The notes: generated from the sequence alone by a model not told the origin. 64,000 nucleotides of DNA from Xiphophorus maculatus (GCF_002775205.1 NC_036447.1:7552501-7616500), one strand, 5' to 3'. Counted from the first letter of the stretch, positions 32,690 to 45,579 are shown. Translations and numbers: made by a program.

Positions 32690-33960
32690 TTCCAGCCTTT
32701 GCATTTGATCGAACTCCTCCTAGGGATTTCGATTGATCGGCTTCAAACTCGGTCAGTCTGATCATAAGGCATTTTTGATTTAAAGTTATCAAAACGGTGA
32801 CTGTACGAGCTTGCTGAAGGGGGGTTACCAGGGGTCAAAGTTCACCTACTCATCCTGCACAGAAACTCACAGAGACACCAAACTTTCAGTTATTGATCAT
32901 CATTAGGTGTCCTAAAAGACCCTGTGGGGAAATTATGACATCGCTTAGGCCACGCCCCCTGAGAACAGGAAGTGTCATGTTTTACCTTGGACGGTCGCTA
33001 TCTTAGCCCTTTGACCTAATCAACATGAAACTGTGTCCAGAGACAGAAGACATGTTGGTGTGTTGTGGATTCAAGCCCTGACCGGCTGCAATGAAGCAGC
33101 TGGGTGTGGCGGCGTGGCGAAGTGACCTGTAACGCCGATGCCATACGTTTGTTTCTAGATTCCACATGTTTCGACCGAGGTGCACCAAACTTGGCCTGAG
33201 TGATGCTGGTGTGATGCCTGAAAATTCTATGTCATCATATTATGACGTGATATTCTGTGTTAAACAGAATAAACAGTCCATGTTCGTCATTTGTAGGGCA
33301 ATGCTGCCCTCTGGTGTCGAATTACTGAAATAATGAAACGTTTTCAGTAATTCAACACCAGAGGGCAGCATTGCCCTGCAAATGAAATACTTCGATTTTG
33401 TATTACACAGGAAAAAATGAAAAATTTGTATTTCTAACACAAAAACTCACAGAGACACCAAACTTTCAGTTATTGATCAGCATCGGGTGTCCAATAATAT
33501 CCAATGGTCAAATGATGACATCACTTAGGCCACGCCCCCTGACAACAGGAAGTCTCGTATTTTACTGTGAACGGTCGATAGCTTCTGCACCAAACTTGGC
33601 CTGAGTGATACTGGTGGGATGCTCGTCGATCCTACGTCATCATATTATGACGTCATCTAAGCCCCGCCCCCTCAGAACAGGAATTGCTATTTCTTTCCTT
33701 GGAAAGCTCTGTTTATGGCTCTCTTGACCTAATCAAGATGATTCGGATGATAAATTCTGTCAATGCTCGCTGCTGGCTGAACCGTGTGGGCGTGGCCAAA
33801 TGGTGAATATCAGTCCCTCGCCATATGCATACGTTTGGCTCTAATTCACACATAGATCATCCGATTGGCGCCAAACTGGATATGTATGACCTTTGTTCAC
33901 CTCTAAAGAGCCCAACGGGTTTGAAATGTAATTTGATTCTAGACTAAGCACTAAGTTCGC
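32690..33960 (+). repeat. Dispersed repeat with internally duplicated units
   Basis: AACTCACAGAGACACCAAAC with TTTCAGTTATTGATCA occurs at about 32,865 and 33,441, and GGCCACGCCCCCTGA at about 32,950 and 33,528, with a third diverged unit near 33,660 (GCCCCGCCCCCTCAGAACAG). Spacing of about 575 and 130 bases shows tandem, uneven unit duplication. No reading frame longer than 70 codons. Confidence 0.6.
33288..33385. repeat. Near-perfect palindrome with about 45-bp arms
   Basis: GGGCAATGCTGCCCTCTGGT (from 33,296) faces ACCAGAGGGCAGCATTGCCC (to 33,376) with matching inner arms and an 11-base loop; outer bases TCATTTGTA and TGCAAATGA extend the stem with one mismatch. Only one or two mismatches are seen in total. 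A related CAGAGGGCAGCATTGCC occurs once more at about 46,691. Confidence 0.85.
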
Positions 33961-34149
33961 TTAAATATTATGTTATCAAGCAAATCATTGCAGTTTATAT
34001 CTGTTTACTGCCAACTTATATCAATTAGTCCCTCCAGTTTCTTGAGAATTATCATGGAATTTCATGCAAAATCAAATTCATGCACTTTTTTTAATACATA
34101 ATTGCGTTTATTGCAGATTTTTCTCAAACAATTGTCAAAAACTTTCTTA

Positions 34150-35400
34150 CTTGTACTAAACAGCTGCCTCAGCCTTGATTGATGTCAGATTGTAGTTTAT
34201 AATCCATACGAGTGATAAAAAGTCGCATTTACCATCATAAATAAGCGCAAATATTTCCAAATTAGTACCACAAACACTGAAAAGATGTTGAATAATATTT
34301 AATTTTAAGAATTTAAAAATGTGAACAGGTTTTATCAATACATTCCGGCACAACCGGCCCTTTAAGAGAATTCATGATCGTGACTTGGCCCAAAACAAAA
34401 ATGAGTTTGACATCCCTGCTTTAACTGCTTCACTTTTAAAGTAAGAGTATTTGTTTGCTCAAATGTAATATTTCTGTCAGAAAACAGTTCTTCCTTATAC
34501 ATGCGCTTATAAAATACAGTAATTAAATTCAAACCATCATGGTGTATAGGTTTTTGTTGCCTCCTTAATTTAAATATTTCTACCTGAGGTCATCACTCGT
34601 CTCCTCTACAGCAAATACCATCACTGAGCTCATGTCCGTCTCCTTCAACCCTTGTCTGTGTTGTTCTCTGCTAAGTCATATGGTCAAAAACGCATTATAT
34701 TAAAATTATAGATCTTAATACAGTTTAAAAATAAATAAATAAAATTATCGCTTGGGGTTAAGTAGCTGTTCTCTAACTTCCACCTAATGTTAGACCGACC
34801 TGTTGCCTTTGCCTGTCTGTCCTGATTCTTCATCTTCTCTTCATCCTCACAGCTGAATGACATTAATTTTGTGTTGAGAAGGTTAAAAAGACAGAAGTCA
34901 AACCACAATAAAAAAGTGATCAATAGGATAATATTTGTGGGAAATAGATAGGGCATGCAGATATTGGCAGTCTAACAATTTGCTTTGCCAAAAAAATGCA
35001 TCCCCCTGCTAACTTAGAGAAATAAAGAGTTAAGAGGGATTTCACCTATTCGACATAATCACACTTGTTCTCTGAGCTGAAGGTATGAGTTTCATATCAA
35101 CAGGACAAACCAAGGGGATGCAGATATTGACAGGCTCAGAAATTTAAATGCATCCCCTCCTATATAGTAACACTGGACAGTTAAGGGTGATATAAAATTT
35201 TCTACATAATGGGTCTCTGTTTTCTCATGCATTAAACTATTACGGTTTTAAAAGAAAAAGCGGGGAATTGTAAACCACTAGCAGAGAACATATTCATCAG
35301 AAACTGACTGTAAAACGTTCGACTCCTTTGTCACAATAAAGGTGTCAAAACCGTATTTATTTCAATTCATCAGCAAAATAAAACCCACCATTTTAGGGCT
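34150..35400. other. Intergenic, no gene recognised
   Basis: Mostly unique AT-rich sequence. A decayed ACATGTGTC-type repeat end lies near 34,340-34,420, and two similar GATGCAGATATTG boxes at about 34,953 and 35,115. No exon supported. Confidence 0.45.
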
Positions 35401-35869
35401 TACATTAAGCTTAATAAGCATTAATAATGTGGTGTTGACAAGGCCTTAAGTCTGTGGAAAGAAAAATAACTGAGAAAACAAAAACAGTTGAAATAAATAA
35501 TGTAGTAGAAACAGAAAATGACAAACAGCAGCATAAATACAAACAAATCACAATAAATCAGTCTAAGCCTTTCCATAATCAATGCCATAACCATGGTAAT
35601 GCTAAAATGATGCAGGAAAACATTCTCAAAAATCAATAAACATTAAATTCTAACATTTAACACTGAAATTGGAAGACATTCAATTATCTAAAATAATTAT
35701 ACTAATAAAGAAAATATTTATGAAGTCTTTTTTTTTTTTTTTATTAAAAATGGCTAGATGAGGCCAAAGTACCAGACTGAAGAATTATCCAGTTTTTGGT
35801 AGAAAGAGAGAGAGGAAAAAAAAGATAAACTGAAGTCATTTTGATAAATGTCTTAAGTTCAGCATTTTA

Positions 35870-36720
35870 CTCCGTGGGCCAATGAAGGGCGAAATCCGAG
35901 ACAAAAACAAGATGATCCAGTAGGTTTCCTGAAGGACAACAAGACAGGTGCAGGTTTAAGGTCAATCCTTAACTCAGAATGAAATTTTCACTTTTTAAAA
36001 TCACGCAAATATCACTTAACAGCAAAATACCTGCAACATTTCTTGAGGAAGACTGCTGAACCCGATGGCAGGGTCGCTAAGGTCATCCATCAGCAGGGTG
36101 GCGATGAGGTTCTTTTCCGTTGTTGTTGGAGCAATGATCCAGGAGGGTTCCTCAAAGACAACAGGACAGGAGAACAGGTTGGGTGCAGGTTTAACCCTTT
36201 AACAACTCAATGAGTAGTCACTTTTTAAAAACTCACACTTGTAAATATCAAACAGCAAAATACCTGCAGCATTTCGGAAGAGTACCGAGACCGATGGTAG
36301 GGTAATTAACGTCATCCATCAGCAGAGGAGAGAGAGGGGGGCGGTGATGAGGCCTCTTCAGTCGTTGTTGGGGAGATGAGGGCCTTTTCCGTTGGTCGAT
36401 GGGGGTCCGATGAAGGGCGAAATCCGAGATGAAAAACCAGATGATCAGGAGGATTTCTGAAGACAACAGGACAGAAAGACAACATGGCTGCAAGTTTAAG
36501 GCCAAACCCTTTAACAACTCTGAAATCATCACTTTTCAAAAACTCAAAAGACCTCTTAAATAACAGCAAAATACCTGCAGCATTTCTTGAGGAAAACTTC
36601 TGAGCCCGATGACAGGGTCACTGAGGTAATCCCCTATTCCCCTGCTGATGGACGATGAAGGCCTTTTCCTTCGGTCATTGACGGGAACAGTCGGGACTTG
36701 GCTGGGTCAGTTGAGGTGAC
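35870..36720 (-). repeat. Tandem array of three uneven units (about 230-310 bp)
   Basis: GCAAAATACCTGCARCATTTC recurs at about 36,022, 36,256 and 36,568; each is followed by CCGATGGCAGGGT- or CCGATGACAGGGT-like sequence and CATCAGCAG, and preceded by CAACAGGACAG or a close form. No coding sequence recognised. Confidence 0.7.
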
Positions 36721-36769
36721 CCACCCAAAATTGATACTGCAGTATTAATCGAAATTAATACCTCACCCA

Positions 36770-37570
36770 ACCGAAGGGCAACGCTAACCCCTTGCCCATC
36801 GGCAGGCGTCGTTCTCACACAAACCCCGCCGAAGGCAACGCTAACCCCTTACCCGTCGGCAGGGTTCGTTCTCACACAAACCCGACCGAAGGGCATCGCT
36901 AACCCCTTACCCGTCGGCAGGCTTCGTTCTCACACAAACCCCGCCGAAGGGCATCGCTAACCCGTTACCCGTCGGCAGGGTTCGTTCTCACACAAACCCG
37001 ACCGAAGGGCAACACTGACCCCTTACCCGTCGGCAGGGTTCGTTCTCACACAAACCCAGCCGAAGGGCATCGCTAACCCCTTACCCGTCGGCAGGATTCA
37101 TTCTCACACAAATCCAGCCGAAGGGCATCGCTAACCCCTTACCCGTCGGCAGGGTTCGTTCTCACACAAATCCAGCCAAAGGGCATCGCTAACCCCTTAC
37201 CCGTTGGCAGGATTCATTCTCACACAAATCAAGCCGAAGGGCATCGCTAACCCCTTACCCGTCGGCAGGATTTGTTCTCACACAAACCCGACCGAAGGGC
37301 ATCGCTAACCCCTTACCCGTCGGCAGGCTTCGTTCTCACACAAATCCGACCGAAGGGCAATACTGACCCCTTACCCGTCGGCAGGGTTCGTTCTCACACA
37401 AAGCCGACCGAAGGCAACGCTAACCCATAGGCAGGGTTCGTTCTCACACAAACCTGATTGAAGGGTAACCCTATCCCTTTGATACCTGTTTGTTAGGTTT
37501 GTTTTCACACTCACCCGACTGAAGGGTAACCCAAGCCTTTTACACTTTGGTCTGGCTTGCTTTCACACTT
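36770..37570. repeat. About 60-bp minisatellite with telomere-like CTAACCCCTTACCC core
   Basis: Some 12-13 units of the form TTCTCACACAAACCCGACCG, AAGGGCATCGCTAACC, CCTTACCCGTCGGCAGG, followed by two degenerate units to about 37,570. On the minus strand each unit has GGGTAAGGGGTTAG, reminiscent of the vertebrate telomere repeat and rich in G runs. Confidence 0.85.
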
Positions 37571-38029
37571 TTACTCTTTTGTAACCAAGTTCAGAACCAC
37601 ATTTCAAATACACTACCGTGTTTTTCTTGCATGTACCATTGTGCATAGAATGGATTGTCCCATTCATTGTACTCATTTGTTACCAAATTCCTTGAACTCA
37701 TCCGATGACTTTGTAACCTTTAGGATTGGTTACCGGAAGTAGCAAACTACATTTCCTGGCGTTGGATTCATGCTCCTGCCTTTCACAGTCTGAGGCCATC
37801 TGGTGTCTTCAGAGTCGTCATTCCATCTCAACAAAAACTGTTGATCGGCTTCTATATCTTCCCAGTCCATATACCATGTCCGAATACCATGTCCAAATCT
37901 TCCTGGTCCAAATACCATAGCTTCCCGGTCCATATACCATGTGGTGTTGACAATGCCTTAGATTCTCAACCACGAGCTCAAAACTATCATCCAACACCAC
38001 AGACACTGAGGATGCATGTGGTGACAGTG

Positions 38030-39240
38030 GAGTGAAAAAAATTCCCAGCAGGAAAACTCCCCCAAAAGAAAAAAAACTTCCCTTTAACAGGAAGATAAAC
38101 TGCAGTTATCAAACTTTGATTAGAAGTTATGTAAGCTGAAGCAGACACTCATACTGAAGATGTATGCTGATGTGGATAGAAAAAACTTCCCTTTAACAGG
38201 AAGACGTTCCAAATATATATATATAAATAAATTTTAAAAAGTGAACAAGGAACCAAGTAAGCTTAAGCAATGCCTCCTACTAAGGATCCATGTGGTAACA
38301 AGACTTTCCAGAAGACTTCCCTTTAACAAGAAGATTTTCCAAAATAAGGTTAACACTGCAGCAATTTCTTTAAAAGTTAAGTTAAAGCAATGACTCGTAC
38401 TGAGGATCCCATCCGGTGACAGTGGAGAGGAAAAACTTCCCTTTAACAAGAAGACTTTCCAAAAGAAGTTCACACTGCACCAATTTAAATCCAAGATACA
38501 CAAGTAAGCTTAGGCAATGCCTCAAAAATGCATGTAGTGACAGTAGAAAGAAAAAGCTTCCCTTTAACAAGAAGACTTTCCAAAGGAAAAGAAAAACGGT
38601 TATCAAACATTCATTAAAAGTTATGAAAGCTTAAGCAATATCTCATGTTGAGGATACATGTGGTCACAGTGGAGAAGAAAAACTTTGCTTTAACAGGTAG
38701 ACTTCCAAAAAGATGAATACTGCACCAATTACGTATATTCCATTATAAATAAGCTTAAGCAATGCCTCCTATTGAGGACCCACATGGTAACAACAATGGA
38801 AAAACTTCCCTTTAACAGGAAGACTTTCCAAAATAAGGTTAACACTGGACCAACTACTTAAATTAGTTAAAAGTTAAGCTAAAACAATGACTCATACTGA
38901 GGATCCGATCTGGTGACAGTGGAGAGGAAAGACTTCCCTTTAACAGGAAGACTTTCCAAAAAAAAAAACACTGCACCAATTATTTAATTTCATTAAAGGT
39001 AAAGTGAGCTTAACCAAGGCCTCCTACTGAGGATGCAAGTGGTGACTGTGGAGAGGAAAAACTTCCCTTTAACAGGAAGACTTTCAAAAAAAAAAAAAAG
39101 GCTAACACCTCACCAATTATTTAAATTGGTTAACAGTTAAGTAAGCTAAATCAATGCCTCATATTTAGGATGCATGTAGTGACAGTGGAGAGGATAAACG
39201 TCCCTTTAACAGGAAGAACCCTCCAGCAAAACCAGAAGTT
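38030..39240. repeat. About 120-130-bp minisatellite, about 10 units
   Basis: CTTCCCTTTAACAGGAAGAC or a close form appears at about 38,080, 38,186, 38,320, 38,440, 38,560, 38,690, 38,805, 38,935, 39,060 and 39,200. Each is accompanied by ATGCCTC, GAGGATCCATGTGGT-like and GTGACAGTGGAGAGG-like words. Noncoding as far as can be seen. Confidence 0.85.
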
Positions 39241-40334
39241 GGCTCTGTATGAAAGGCCATCTGTCACTACCCCCGGGGGATTTGAAAGGACAGAATAAAG
39301 AGAGAGAAAAAGAAAAAGAGCTGCTCCAGGAGTGCTTCTATTGGAGAAAAGAGAGTTAGTTGTAGTAAAAGCTGCTTTGGTGCTTTACCTATGAGAAAGA
39401 AATTATTTGCAACAAAAAGTCTGCCAGTTGCTTAGTCTAGGAGAGAAAATGGGTTAAAAACAAACAAATACTGAAGGACAGGTCCCAGTCCATCTTCTCC
39501 AGAAGGAAAACATGGAGTTCAGCTGAATACCTGCAAATAAGAGATGGTGGATTACAGTGTGAACATTACCTCTGTGACCTCCGGCCTGCAGCTCCAGCAG
39601 ATCCAGAAGAAATTAAGTCAGCTCCAGCAGATCTCTTTGTTGTCGTCCAGAAGAAATGAAATCGCATGACGAAAGTGCACGATGCCACGCATTGTTTTGG
39701 CGCAAAAATTAATCGGTTTTCACGTTTAAACGGAACGTAAATTTGTTTGACTTATTGAATTATTAAAGTATGGACCCTAAATTTCAAACTAAATATTAAG
39801 TAGGTACAAAAAAATAAAAAAAATATTTATGTTGAAATATAAAGACCTCATCTTCACCCAAAAACGTATTTGATATTCATTGGAAAGATAATTATCCTAA
39901 TGCTGCGATAATGTCAACATAGCCACATTATAATAGAAAGTAGGTATTTTATCAAGGTATAGTGGTATTTACAAAGCCTAAGATGACTCACTTCCTGCAA
40001 CCTCTAAACTGTTTTTGCCAAGTCCTTGGCACCCATCCTTCTTTTTACTGAACTGACTTCAGATTCTAGTTACACCTAAACCTCCATAGGTCACAAGACC
40101 ACAGCAAAGACAGAAGGATTTACAACATCAGAATCCTTCTCAGCTCATTGACTCTCAGCAGAGAATCAAACCAAACCAGGCCTAGCGTTGGCCTTCAACA
40201 AACAGCATTAGCATCAGCAGTGTAGCAAAACCCGCAACAGCTCCTACCCTGAGATGTCTTCTGGACCCGTCATTGGAACAGTTCTTTGACTTAACCAACC
40301 TTTGATGGGTTGGGCGGATCCGCCAGGCACCTTG

Positions 40335-40520
40335 TAGCGATTCCTCAGCTTGACGGAAGCGATCCTCAGCTTCATTAAAGGGATCCTCAGCTTGACGGAA
40401 GCGATCCTCAGCTTCATTGAAGGGATCCTCAGCTTGATTGAAGGGATCCTCAGCTTGATTGCAGTATATCCATAAACGATCAACTGCTAGCAATCCTCAG
40501 CTTGATTGTAGTATATCCAT
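40335..40520 (-). repeat. 21-bp tandem repeat (GGATCCTCAGCTTGATTGAAG)
   Basis: About eight 21-base units alternate between CTTGACGGAAG and CTTCATTAAAG endings. On the minus strand they read as a 7-residue repeat of the type AEDPFNQ inside an open stretch of 103 codons (40,493-40,182) that ends with a hydrophobic segment. Without splice signals, promoter or homology I do not call a gene. Confidence 0.8.
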
Positions 40521-41138
40521 AATCAATCAACTGTTAGCTCCAGGTGCCATTACATCTCCTCAGATGTTTCAGGGACGCCAGCAGCCTGACAAACCGCCGC
40601 TGAGAGGCCGTGGTCGAGTCTCTCCTTGTGTGCTGCTATGTTTAGACACACAAAAAAAGGCTTCACTAACGTAATCGGTGTAAAAAGATAAAAAACTTAG
40701 AATAAGGTATCCGAAAAATCAGGCCCAGCAGGATGGGCGTTGCCCGCCCACAGAGTCAACTGTGCCCTCCCTGGACTGGAAGCTGTTTGTTCTTACCACC
40801 TTAAAGTGGCCAACTCTCTGTTATTCCTATATCAATTTGATACAATAGGAGCGCCCGCACTTCCTATATCTGTGCCTCCTGTCACTTTTTTCAGCAGTTA
40901 AAACTGTTTGATCTGTTGTTAACACGTCGTAACCCGTTTTTCCGAACTGCTTTTAAACGCAACATGAGTGCTGCTAACACACCTTTGCAACAGCGAAGTA
41001 GACCTGCCATTGCAGTGCAGAGCTACTCGGGTGTGTATTAGAGTCATGGCAGCAAACCAGCAAAACGCAAAGAACTTTGCACATCCCCCCCACCCCCCAA
41101 ACTAACAGACCGAGTTCAGTAATGCTGCTGGATATAGG

Positions 41139-42709
41139 CAGGGGCGCTGCCAAGAATATTGGGCCCCATGACAAAAAATTAATTTAGGCCCCCCCACTCA
41201 GCTGCTGTTACAATTTTTTGAGTCAATCTGACCTATAAAATGCGTCACAATTTTAACGGCTTGCAACTGCCTTGCTTTCTCTGGTCCAATATTGATAACT
41301 AGCACAATATTTACTGCTCATGACTTTTACATACAGTCCACAGACAGTGTGCAAGTAGGTTGCTTAAATTTTTTCTATAAGTTTTAGTTTATTGAAATGT
41401 CTCTCCCCACGAGCAACAGTCATAGGCAACATGCAAAATATACATGAAGCAATCCAGACTTCTCAAAAAGTACTATGCAGTTGGATTTTATTCAAGTTGC
41501 AGTATATAACTTTAATAAAATTATGTTTTCTCCATATTTGTTAAAGCTGTCACCATGTGGTGACAGTTTGTTATGAGACAGATAATCTGTGAAAACAATC
41601 AATCTCCTCCACCTGCTCCCTGAGCTGCTATTACTGGCTAATGTAATGCAACGTTCTGACCAAAACAACCAATCAGAACCAGTAGGAGGGTCTTAGTGCC
41701 GTCAATCAACCTCATTCACTCACTGCTAAATATGCTAATGGTGGAGAAACAACTCATCATTACAGGAAAAATGTTTATTTGCTGTCATTAGCAGATATGC
41801 TAACTAGACTAAGCATTCACAACAGGCTGCGCTAGCTACAGCATAGGGATGAGCAGCCACATGAGATTGTGATTGACAGCACTAAAACTCTCCTGTCTCT
41901 GATTAGCTGTTTCTACATAGTACTGGGAGAAGGCAGAGGAAATTGATTTTTCACAGATTATCTCTCATGCCATAATGTCACAACACAATGACAGTTTTAA
42001 CAAATATTTTCAAAAATTGTTTTATAAAAGTTACATACTGCAGCTTTAATTTCACTTAGTAGAGGACGGGTCAGGAGGGACATGGGTTAGAGCTGCTGAC
42101 TGACTCATCTGTTGTTAAGTGGCAAAAGGTACAGGGACAAGCTCAATATATGAATATGTTGATAATTTCTTTTCTTAATTCATTAAATGCTAGTGAAAAG
42201 GAGGCAAACGGTAGCCTTTAGCTAAGCTAACTATGCTAAATGGTTGATAATCTCACACAGTCTACCCTCCTCTCTTGGAGAAAAACTGGGTTATAAATCG
42301 ACACTCTTGCCTTTTGCTCTCTCTCCCTCCCTCTATTTTTATTTATTTATTTTGAAAACCTGATTTTATCATTTTTCTTAGCAGCATAGTAACCGCCACA
42401 GTCGTTCTTGTTTTCTACTGACTGCTGCTGATCACCGTCACGGTCAAGCGCTCCAAGCAGGAACAACCATTTCATGCAGATCCAGGGGGGTGTTCAGGGC
42501 AAATATGAGCTTTTTGGCCTGGGAGGGTAACATTTAATTTTTACTGCTAAAAACAAGTTTAGAAAACACAATATAATTAATTTTGTAATTGACAGGGCCC
42601 CATTTTCTTTTTATTTCTATGACCAAAAAAAAATAATAATAAAATAATTGTGGAGGGCCCCCTGTTGGCCCGGGACCCTTGGAACTTGTCCTCCTATATG
42701 GCGCCCCTG
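41139..42709 (+). mobile_element. 1.57-kb non-autonomous hAT-type element with 8-bp target duplication
   Basis: Termini CAGGGGCGCTG and, inverted, ATGGCGCCCCTG are flanked by GATATAGG (41,131-41,138) and GATACAGG (42,710-42,717), differing by one base. The first 260 bases match the 276-bp element at 8,394. The interior has no transposase frame, and a different MITE (41,496-42,049) is inserted in it. GGGCCCC stretches lie inside both ends. Confidence 0.8.
41496..42049 (+). mobile_element. MITE (CTGCAGCTTTAA family) nested in the hAT-type element
   Basis: Starts GTTGCAGTATATAACTTTAA and ends CATACTGCAGCTTTAA, imperfectly inverted. It contains ACAACCAATCAGAACC and TAGGAGGGTCTTAG as in the copies at 9,011 and 60,725. 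The short 8,394 relative lacks it, so it entered the longer element secondarily. Confidence 0.65.
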
Positions 42710-42719
42710 GATACAGGTA

Positions 42720-45575
42720 ATGTTTGCTAAAGATGACTAGCTATCTAATACATGAATATGTAGACACCTCATTGAGCGCTGAGTCCATCTTGTATGTGGC
42801 AGTAGACTTGTTTCAACCGTTTTAAAATACAAACTGGATTAATTGGCATTACCTTTCACAGGTAAGAATAAAAGAAAACAATTTTTACAAGCAGAATTAC
42901 TTGACTTTGTAGCCAGAAACTAGCTTCTAAACAACAGAGAAATATTTCCTATGAAGCTAGATTGGCCCGAAGTAACCACTGATTATTATTTTCTTAGCAT
43001 AGCTAACATTTTCATGCTGTGTTTTCTAATGAAAACAGGAAGTTTCTAATGAATGCTTTAGCCTGTGTACCAGGACATCTCAGAACTCATTGGACTTCTC
43101 CCAGTTTAAGCAGCAGATTGAATCCCCATCTGTGACCAGTGTTCTCAATATAATATAAATAAATGTGTGTTTTATTGCACCCTTTTATTCTTTCACTTTT
43201 TGTGTATTTTAAAAGAAATATCTCAATCCGAAGTAATAGTGGATTAAGACAGTTTATGTAATGAAATAAAAAATTATTTACTCTGTTAGCTTTGTTTCCA
43301 CCCTATCTTTGCTGTCCATAACAGAGTTGACATATCATACTGTAATAAATATATTTTTCTGGGGAAAAAAAGTAAGAAAAAATATGTAGCAAATGTTTGA
43401 CAGTGACTGATTTATCAAAGTTTGTCTTTACAATAAAATATCTAAAAATAAAAGGAAATTATTTTTTTCTCCATATCTCGAAACATTAAATGTACATTAA
43501 ATTATGAAATCATGTAAATATGTTATTGAATAAAACACTGTACACGTGTGTGTCTGTTCATCAAAGTCAATATAAAAACTATTTATCAATCATTACTATC
43601 AAATAAAAACATTGTGCTCTTTATTCAGAAATCCCCCAAACCAATTAAATAACCACATCAAAAGTTAGGAACGCTGTCTTTAGTGCTTTCTTTGATTACC
43701 AGATATATTATTGTGTGAGACATAATGCGTCAGTGACGGGTATTAACTTAAAAGGCTTTGTAAAGTTCGGTCAATTTAATTTTTATTAGCTTTCTGGCAG
43801 ATAAGCCACGTTCAATATGGCGGACGCTGTGACGTATTGCAGCAATGGCCGACCCGCTCCATGGGGCGTCTACGTATGCTATATCTATACAGCATGTTAG
43901 CCTATAGACTACTGTTGTTGTTGTCTATGTTCAAAAGTGGGTAGTACTTGTTACATTAACTTGAGTAACTTTTTTGGAAAGGTACTTATAAGAGTAGTTT
44001 TACCGCAGGGTACCTTTTTGTTTTACTTGACTAATGTCATTATTGCTACGTAGATTCATTTTGCCCACCCAAAATAAGTCGATGCCCCCCTGTTAAACTC
44101 GTCTGGAGCCGGGGCTGCGAAAAATAACTTACCGAATAACCAACGTAGCGATTTCAAACATGGCGCTCCCGCGGCCTACTTGCCATCGCTGCAGCCTACT
44201 CGTAGGCCAAGTACAAGTCGCCAAACTAGGCCTCGATGAACACTGACACGATTTCAATCGGATCCAGTTTCAGTCATAAGGCTGGGCGTCCACTTCGGAT
44301 TCCGCGTCTTGGGATCAGAAAATATAATTTTTAATCCAGGTCCCAAAGTTCATGAATATCAGACCGACAGTTTCGTGTCTCTGAGCGGCCAGGTGCTAGC
44401 CACATCTTTTTTTTAAAAAAACACTCACGTAGAAACTGCGTCATATTTCTATCCAGCACGGCGCATGCGCATCACGCTCACTAATAACAACAATGGCGCT
44501 ATTCTGTTACCAGATTTTACATTTTCTAGTCCAAACACAGGGTAAAAAATAAACCTGTAAAACCTGCTCAACTGCAAAGAAACAGTAGGAATCTAAATCT
44601 CTTATAAAACACGTTAATAGTACTACATGTTTTTTTTTATTTTTATAATCTATCCCTAAAATATTTTTAGAATAATTCAGAGAAACAGCAAAATTTTATA
44701 TTTATTTTTCATAATGTAGGACTGAAGATTTTTTTTCAAATATTTTCAAAGTTTCAAAAGAACAAACTAATTTAGAGAAACAGTAAACATGTATTTATAT
44801 ATGCACATATATAACTATATTCATAGTTTTTAAAACTATATGAGGGATAAACTTGCTTTTTATGTTTTCAAAGCTTCATATCAAACTGCTGCTCCAGTAT
44901 GTCCTGACTCTTATGGAGAGTGAACAGTGTCAAATGACAATAAATAACTTATGTAATAATTATTTAAGTGTGTCATTAATTTATTAAAATTCTTCACTCT
45001 CCATAGACCTGTGTCTTTTTATCTGTCTTTTAAAAAATGTAAGTTTATTCATAAATTGCTTATTTAAAAATGTACAATAAAGTTTTGTAAAATAACTTTT
45101 TCTTTATATTTGATTCATTTACGCAAATATAAGTCCACAGATCTTACTTAAACATTCAGCTTGGATTTAATTTAAATGTAAATCATGAAATTCTTGTCAT
45201 TTTGATATTTCTTAACTAAGTACATTTTATTTACTGGTCAGAATCCAGAGCTGTGCAGATCAACTGTGATCTCTATAGAAAGAGAGACGTTCTGCCTTCA
45301 GCAAAACCACCAGTCAGATCCACTTTTCTGTCAAAATTTCTTTCATAGTTTTAACCACATTTATTATCTTTCAAGTCCCTTATTTAACTATAAACCATTT
45401 ACTTAAAGAAAGTTGTGAAATTGCAAAATCAAAACAGAATTTTCCTCCACTTTCCAATTTTTTCTAATGTGTTTTGAAAAATAAATCAACTTAAAATAAC
45501 AGTATAGCTGAACTGATAATGTGCTGTCTCTATTTTATTACGATACAATTAAATATTAAATGATCAGATATTATT
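42720..45575. other. Intergenic, no confirmed gene
   Basis: AT-rich. Two GC-richer stretches (43,800-43,880 and 44,085-44,500) contain ATGGCGGAC and ATGGCGCT words and one GCGCATGCGC site. An ACTTGAGTA-type repeat remnant lies at 43,930-44,035. No complete gene could be built. Confidence 0.45.
44461..44470. promoter_or_regulatory. NRF1-type palindrome GCGCATGCGC
   Basis: A perfect GCGCATGCGC, the core of the vertebrate NRF1 site. It lies 23 bases before an ATGGCG start whose frame stays open for 16 codons to a possible donor (CACAGGGTAAAA at 44,541). No downstream exon was found, so this may be a promoter remnant. Confidence 0.4.
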
Positions 45576-45579
45576 ATCA

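Noticed and set aside
43818-43900. Start of a gene at ATGGCGGACGCTGTGACG
   Set aside because: Resembles housekeeping starts, but no donor, downstream exon or homology was found; treated as repeat or promoter relic.
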